From: Phoronis australis
Lineage: Eukaryota > Phoronida > Phoronidae
Assembly (NCBI GenBank): GCA_002633005.1
Contig: NMRA01000175.1
Span: forward strand, 658,734-722,733
Length of the DNA stretch: 64,000 nucleotides
Direction of reading: 5' to 3'
Shown here: positions 61,801 through 64,000 of the stretch, piece after piece
Numbering within the stretch: position 1 is the stretch's first letter
Layout of the letters: every line of letters starts with the position of its first letter
Made by a program: the position numbers and the translations under genes
Notes under the pieces: model-generated
Told to the model about the DNA's origin: nothing
Database searches by the model: none
Seen by the model: the letters and a program-made list of their open reading frames with translations, nothing else

Positions 61801-64000
61801 ACTGCAGGGTCTGGTAAGATAGGACTACTGTCTGAACACGCATCATCTAAATCTGACTGGAGTTTGTCTAGCACCTGCGAACATACATTCATCAAGTCAG
61901 TTAAGGCGTTAAAAACCAAAGGCAAAGTGTATCAGACTAAAGCAATCAGCTAAATAACATTCTCTCCATCTCTACTTCGACAAATCCAAAGATTATACAT
62001 TTTTGCATATAGCACTGTACCATATGAAACGACATAAAGCGTTGCAAAAAAGTAGCAAACATAACTTTTAATTGAACCTAATATTACAAAGCTTCAAACT
62101 CAGCAACAGGGGATACTAAAGAAAGGAAAAGATTTGATTTACTTGTCAACCCACATCTATAGATAGATAGAAGAGAAATCAAACAAAAAGGACCGCTGTA
62201 ACTGGTCAACTGTGGATAAGTAGGAAGCAAACATTTACGAAACATGTCCCAATTAGAAAAAATAAAGGAGACTTTTTTGAGAGCGTGAATTGCACAAACT
62301 TGTGAAAAGTCAATTTACAGAAGCCTCATTTTCAGCTGTACAGGGAACCATCCGTTGCAGGGTCACTTACCTCCATAGGGCATTTGGTCAGCTGACCAGA
62401 CAGTACTGCTCCATTGACTGCAGTGATGTAGACTTCTTCAGTGTCTCCTTTCTGAATGTCCACAGGTTTTACTTTCAATTTACTAATTTGAACACTAGTG
62501 TTTGCACTGTTATTACCTGGCGTGTTTTGTGGTAAGCCAGGATTGGCATTATTGTTACGGAACAGGCTCTGCGCAGAACTAAAGTTAGTGTTGTTGACAA
62601 GAGACTCGCCTTGTGAAACATGAGATTTGGAATGACTTTCATGGAAATCACCTTGCTTTGAATCTGAGTTGGTGTCAATGTTACGTGCATCTTTTGGCAT
62701 GTCTTCTGCCAACAGCGCATTGATGTACACATCATGCATTCCACTTGTGTCATAGAGATCCAAAGCAAACGCGTCTCCACGCTGCGACATGACCTTTGCC
62801 ACCAAGACCTTCTTAGATTCCAACGCGAGCAGATACGACAACTGCTTCTTTGACAATGGTGCATTCACAACACCATTGAGAACACACTTCACCGCCTGAT
62901 ATGGCAAAACAGCGAACTGCATTTCTAGGTCTGCAATGTTTCCATATGGAATGTTTTCGCAGTGCCCGAAGTCAACCAAGAATGCCAATGCACCACCCGG
63001 TGTCAGGTCTCTGATCTCACCCCGGCACCAGTTGTGGTCACGCAAGCACTTGACCGCATACATTTGACCGCGCTCAGGTTTGTTGACTTGTGACCTACTT
63101 CGGTCTGAGTGGGCTTCGTTGAGACTGGTGACAAATTTGTCTAGTACCATGGTGTGTCTCAGCAAATGACAATACAAAGCACCTTCTTCCCCATCAACAT
63201 ATGAAACACATACATTTTCAATGGAACCAATGTTCAGTGTTGTTTTATGTGGCTTGGACTGAGGCACACCATTAGCAGAAACTTCTCTCTTCGTGTTTGT
63301 CGCTGGAGTTAACAAATCCAATATGAGTCCGTTATCGTCAATTTTCATCAAATCAACAACATATTTGTTGTCTATTTTTGACACCACTTTCATTTTCAGT
63401 TGGCTATCCATGACTAGCTCTTGAAACTTTTCTATTACTGTTGCAGACAAATCAGGAGTGACCCCCCGCAGGCAACAAAGGACTGACATCTGTGGTACAC
63501 TCACGACCTCTGGATCTAAAACTTGTAATTCGCTAATGTCTTTACTCTCTGAGTTGCCGTAGTCCACAAAGCGAACAACACAATTTTGGCCTTGGATACT
63601 CTCTACCATTCCTCTGTATTGTCCTTGATCTTCACTGAATACACAGAGACACGCAGACCCAATGGAAATCTGAGACAACTCTCTGCTTGCTTGTAAACTG
63701 GATAGCCTGTCCATTAGTTCATTTAATTTACCTTCCTCAGACACGAGTTGTATCCAAAATGATAGGGGACTTTCAGCATACGATACATAAATATCATACG
63801 CTTCATTAGGATTCAATGCGCAAGCAGGAATAGATTGCACGAGTTGGCCTGAACATGCTGACTGAGTCACTGAACAGTTTGTTGATCCATTATTTGAGAA
63901 GTACGTTAGCTCTAAGGTTTTGCCATGCCCTTCTGCGAGAATTCTCTCTGCCATATTCTTGTCACATGCATCTGGGTCCGCAACACGTATCACAGGGATG
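31401..64000 (-). CDS. Giant multi-Tudor domain protein (5'-partial; N-terminus outside window)
   Basis: Tudor/TDRD6-type germ-granule scaffold; such proteins bind symmetrically dimethylated arginines of PIWI proteins. Exons in transcript order (minus): >64000-62371, 61874-61746, 60269-60069, 59588-59476, 58275-57369, 57129-56905, 56321-54167, 53530-53362, 53249-53026, 52342-52120, 48264-46978, 46468-46204, 43231-42693, 41981-41818, 41423-41323, 39032-38870, 38431-38234, 37865-37677, 36538-36269, 35934-35826, 35597-35399, 34848-34704, 33650-33550, 32974-32815 and 31651-31401 (TAA). All junctions keep frame, giving 3371 visible residues and 14 Tudor modules of the extended type. Typical signatures are FxCQL, FSEDGxWYRA and FVDYGN. 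Drosophila Tudor has 11 such domains in about 2500 residues, so this protein is larger. No RING, MYND or helicase domain is visible, but the N-terminus is missing. Orthology to a specific TDRD is not settled. Confidence 0.96.
32156..32724. mobile_element. MITE, GGGCTGTTCC family, complete copy
   Basis: The left end GGGCTGTTCCAGTAAAATCT and its inverted partner AGATTTTGCTGGAACAGCCC bound 569 bp, flanked by TCA on both sides (32153-32155 and 32725-32727). The inverted homology runs about 40 bp, through the GGGAGGGG / CCCCTCCC stretch. The interior has several CACCCGTAATTTTT-like repeats. It is non-autonomous and lies in the last intron of the Tudor gene. Confidence 0.85.
34235..34318. repeat. 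14-bp minisatellite, six units
   Basis: The unit CTTGCCAGGGCGTC is repeated six times. The fourth and sixth copies have changes (AGGACGAC and AGGGTGGC). It lies in the intron between Tudor-gene exons 34848-34704 and 33650-33550. Confidence 0.95.
34638..34651 (-). promoter_or_regulatory. CTCF-consensus-like site outside the arrays
   Basis: The minus strand reads CCACTAGGTGGCAC, an exact CCASYAGRKGGCRS match, in a Tudor-gene intron and without neighbouring array monomer sequence. It could be a single remnant of the repeat. Function is inferred only. Confidence 0.4.
35105..35371. mobile_element. hAT-like MITE, short copy with 8-bp target duplication
   Basis: AAAGACTA occurs at 35105-35112 and 35364-35371 around an insertion. 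Its ends (GGGATTGGAAT ... ATTCCAAGCCCC) and left subterminal sequence (GACCAATGACAAAAAAG) match the longer element at 52521-53017. An 8-bp duplication is the usual hAT signature. Confidence 0.75.
35399..37865 (-). CDS. Multi-Tudor gene: module 13 and acidic linker
   Basis: Exons 37865-37677 (LVFLSVSDPDNIIGQL), 36538-36269 (YTEDDTWYRAEIVDV, then YFVDFGDKECV), 35934-35826 (DKLLVVDITKVDDDGKV) and 35597-35399 (PFSLRDILIKEGLAV, then an acidic Ser/Asp-rich linker). Asp replaces the Asn of DYGN and Phe replaces its Tyr, so ligand binding may be altered. The acceptor of the second exon is the TTTCTTTAG at about 36546-36539. The nearer CAG at 36520 would put a stop codon in frame. Confidence 0.9.
37583..37676. 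repeat. 43-bp tandem repeat running into a splice donor
   Basis: The unit TGACCTATTTTGGCTATACA... starts at 37583 and 37626. A third start at 37669 (TGACCTAC) forms the donor of Tudor-gene exon 37865-37677 on the minus strand. The other copies read CTATTTT where the donor reads CTACTTT, so they lack the GT. Confidence 0.85.
38234..41981 (-). CDS. Multi-Tudor gene: module 12 in four exons
   Basis: Exons 41981-41818 (YDMVFSVAGSPDEFTCRLL), 41423-41323 (WSEDNSWYRGVVLESL), 39032-38870 (VKFVDYGNTDVI) and 38431-38234 (outer SNase-like part, YVYNPKTGDTLSINHRLLHG). The first exon contains no long open frame of its own, but both splice sites and phases fit and it supplies the module's first strand. 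The intron before the DYGN exon is phase 0 and carries a repeat array. Confidence 0.9.
39784..41220 (+). repeat. CTCF-like monomer array 1
   Basis: Starts with CAAGAGCAACGCGGAGCATT and ends with the hairpin CCCACATATAAATATGTGGG (41192-41211) and GCACATAAAA. It is built of recurring monomers that begin GCCACTAGGTGGCGC (a), GCCACTAGGGGGCAC (b) and GCCACTAGGAGGCGC (c). Exact CCASYAGRKGGCRS matches start at 39872, 40162, 40459 and 40891. The a-to-a period is 432 bp. Shared blocks inside monomers include GATCCTGCAAACGGTTTAGG and CCAAATTTCATGAAAATC. It lies in the Tudor-gene intron between exons 41423-41323 and 39032-38870, antisense to the gene. Confidence 0.9.
42490..42503 (-). promoter_or_regulatory. 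Near-consensus CTCF-like site
   Basis: The minus strand reads CCACTAGATGGCGA, one base off CCASYAGRKGGCRS at the last position. It is in a Tudor-gene intron outside the arrays. Confidence 0.3.
42693..46468 (-). CDS. Multi-Tudor gene: module 11 across an array-bearing intron
   Basis: Exon 46468-46204 carries SVFVMSTSSDPSNFWCQL and YSEDGSWYRGVV. Exon 43231-42693 resumes in phase 0 at VCFVDYGNSQRV. The 3-kb intron between them holds a CTCF-like repeat array. The second exon ends in an acidic, Ser/Thr-rich linker (about residues 2590-2688). Confidence 0.94.
43655..45450 (+). repeat. CTCF-like monomer array 2
   Basis: Same start (CAAGAGCAGTGCGGAGCATT) and same end (hairpin at 45423-45440, then GCGCATAAAA). 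Exact core matches start at 43743, 44242, 44539, 44684, 45103 and 45248. Two neighbouring a-b pairs are both exactly 145 bp apart (44539/44684 and 45103/45248). It lies inside module 11 of the Tudor gene, between exons 46468-46204 and 43231-42693. Confidence 0.9.
46487..46566. repeat. 40-bp tandem duplication
   Basis: GTAGTCAGCAATTTACAAAA starts at 46487 and 46527, about 20 bp upstream (in transcript sense) of the acceptor of Tudor-gene exon 46468-46204. Confidence 0.85.
46978..52342 (-). CDS. Multi-Tudor gene: modules 9 and 10 across a 3.9-kb intron
   Basis: Exon 52342-52120 starts module 9 (VYVSHAESPDDFWCQL). The split codon AA + G at 52120/48264 restores AAKFSGDGEWYRAQ, so the 3.85-kb repeat-filled intron lies inside module 9. 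Exon 48264-46978 continues with FVDYGNKDVV, then an acidic linker, and complete module 10 (NPSQFWVQL, FSEDGSWYRAQV, YVDYGNSETV). It ends in KRRTSKDYAY. Confidence 0.95.
48575..50708 (+). repeat. CTCF-like monomer array 3
   Basis: Starts CAAGAGCAACGCGGAGCATT and ends at the hairpin 50682-50699. Exact core matches start at 48786, 49104, 49658, 49948, 50095 and 50360. A second internal start-like segment near 49038 (GAAATGCGCTCACGAATGCA) suggests insertion of one copy into another. It lies in the 3.85-kb intron inside Tudor module 9. Confidence 0.9.
50709..51937 (+). repeat. CTCF-like monomer array 4, abutting array 3
   Basis: It continues directly from the array 3 terminus with AAATGGCAACTAGGTGGCGC and so lacks its own 5' start. 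It ends in a decayed terminus (GAGATGACGGCACGCATAATAA) with no hairpin. Exact core matches start at 51301 and 51753; several others differ by one base. Confidence 0.85.
52521..53017. mobile_element. hAT-like MITE inserted next to a splice donor
   Basis: Inverted ends CAGGGCTTGGAAT and ATTCCAAGCCCTG enclose 497 bp, flanked by ATCATT on both sides (52515-52520 and 53018-53023). CAGGG termini are typical of hAT elements, although 6 bp is shorter than the usual 8-bp duplication. The interior is unusually rich in GCGGAAA-type motifs. The right duplication occupies intron bases +3 to +8 of Tudor-gene exon 53249-53026. Confidence 0.85.
53026..53530 (-). CDS. Multi-Tudor gene: end of module 8 and acidic linker
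   Basis: Exon 53530-53362 continues module 8 with VHFVDFGNTDSV. Phe replaces the usual Tyr, but the aromatic and Asn are kept. Exon 53249-53026 completes the SNase-like part (DKQLSADFVSASEPCAVKLL) and ends in an acidic linker (VVAEDAVSSTMDDADRSG). Its donor GTAATG lies within the target-site duplication of a hAT-like element. Confidence 0.9.
54167..56321 (-). CDS. Multi-Tudor gene: 2.15-kb exon with modules 5 (end), 6, 7 and 8 (start)
   Basis: The exon starts at VDVMFVDYGNTETV, which ends module 5. It runs through an Arg/Gly/Ser-rich linker with GRG and RGG motifs (about residues 1200-1300), then complete module 6 (HSFYCQL, FSEDQEWYRARV, FVDYGNSEVV), complete module 7 (SSFFVQL, FSEDGAWYRGTV, FVDYGNADMV) and the first half of module 8 (HFYVQL, YSADGAWYRAR). 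No intron interrupts modules 6 or 7, unlike most others. The RG-rich linker could itself be an arginine-methylation substrate; that is inference. Confidence 0.95.
56905..58275 (-). CDS. Multi-Tudor gene: module 4 and start of module 5
   Basis: Exon 58275-57369 holds a whole Tudor module without introns. It starts with a Pro/Ser/Arg-rich linker (SPPQVSRSPG), then HPNDFYCQL, YPEDQEWYRAEI and FVDYGNREKV, and ends in a Ser/Pro/Arg-rich linker. Exon 57129-56905 begins module 5 (SPHEFWCQL, FSQDKGWYRAR) and stops in phase 0 just before its DYGN strand. Confidence 0.93.
59037..59175 (+). repeat. Dispersed repeat, copy 2
   Basis: Inverted relative to 29060-29200 and matching it from GAATTTGGACATTTTTCAAG to CTCTAGTGCTA. 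It lies in the Tudor-gene intron between exons 59588-59476 and 58275-57369. Element type is unknown. Confidence 0.75.
59476..61874 (-). CDS. Multi-Tudor gene: three exons completing Tudor module 3
   Basis: Exons 61874-61746, 60269-60069 and 59588-59476 cover visible residues 544-691. They supply FTEDGAWYRGQ, then VCFIDYGNHE, then the SNase-like outer part. The intron between the first two falls exactly between the WYRG strand and the FIDYGN strand, in phase 0, as it does in several other modules. The third exon is Cys- and Lys-rich (KKGRCYTCC) and less conserved. Confidence 0.9.
60865..60999. mobile_element. Compact inverted-repeat element with tRNA-arm remnant
   Basis: Arms CATGCCACCTGTGG (60865) and CCACAGGTGGCGTG (60986-60999) pair inward through GACCTAATG / CATTAGGTC and GAAAAGATTT / AAATCTTTTC. 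The centre, GCCCCAACGGGGACCCGGG, resembles a tRNA T arm. It belongs to the same family as 20855-21213 and the fragment at 10108, with most of the tRNA-like core deleted. Confidence 0.65.
61875..62370 (-). other. Multi-Tudor intron; nothing notable
   Basis: Unique-looking intron sequence between the first two visible exons. I see no repeat or exon in it. Confidence 0.6.
62371..64000 (-). CDS. Multi-Tudor gene: first visible exon, Tudor modules 1 and 2
   Basis: The exon is open to the window edge. Visible residues 1-25 (RVADPDACDKNMAERILAEG) look like the tail of another Tudor module further upstream. Module 1 starts near residue 68 (YDIYVSYAESPLSFWIQL) and has FSEDQGQYRG and FVDYGNSE. Module 2 has CHLL, RDHNWCRGEI and LVDFGHCENI. 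The usual Tyr of WYR is Cys and the Asn of DYGN is His, so the methylarginine cage is probably broken. A Ser/Asn-rich linker (about residues 445-510) precedes the first strand of module 3. The donor is GTAAGT. Confidence 0.93.

Overview
The window is animal genomic DNA. Its coding sequence is split into short exons with GT..AG introns, it is AT-rich, and about a third of it is dispersed repeats, inverted-repeat DNA transposons and tandem arrays. Gene content points to a bilaterian invertebrate with high heterozygosity. I cannot name the species from sequence alone.

Layout. (1) 338-13379, plus strand: the complete gene for the cytosolic phenylalanyl-tRNA synthetase alpha subunit (FARSA), with 12 coding exons plus an apparent second copy of exon 5. 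Intron 1 holds a large palindromic element and a second foldback element. (2) 15168-24602, minus strand: a nine-exon Yip1-domain Golgi membrane protein of the YIPF1/YIPF2 type, tail to tail with FARSA. (3) 24857-26339, plus strand: a two-exon TIMM29 homologue, head to head with YIPF across about 254 bp. From memory, human YIPF2 and TIMM29 are also divergent neighbours on 19p13.2, with FARSA on the same chromosome arm, so this looks like conserved linkage. (4) 26340-31400: intergenic, repeat-rich. (5) 31401 to beyond 64000, minus strand: the C-terminal 3371 codons of a giant multi-Tudor protein. I assembled 25 exons with no frame break, carrying 14 recognisable Tudor modules. The N-terminus lies outside the window. 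This is the Tudor/TDRD6-type scaffold family, which binds symmetrically dimethylated arginines of PIWI proteins in germ granules.

The most unusual material is a repeat family in three introns of the Tudor gene (array ends at 39784-41220, 43655-45450 and 48575-51937), with a diverged copy at 27840-28530. Each array is built from three related monomers of about 145-160 bp. Each monomer starts with a sequence of the form GCCACTAGGNGGC, and 18 of these match the CTCF core consensus CCASYAGRKGGCRS exactly, all in one orientation. The arrays end in a short hairpin, as non-autonomous rolling-circle elements often do.

A second point of interest is a near-identical 1.1 kb duplication carrying FARSA exon 5. 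Its junction has the window's only ambiguous base and half of a MITE end, which fits two alleles laid end to end in the assembly better than a real duplication.

The genes do not form an operon-like unit. The only regulatory coupling suggested is the shared YIPF/TIMM29 promoter interval, where the TIMM29 start codon sits in a TISU/YY1-like element.
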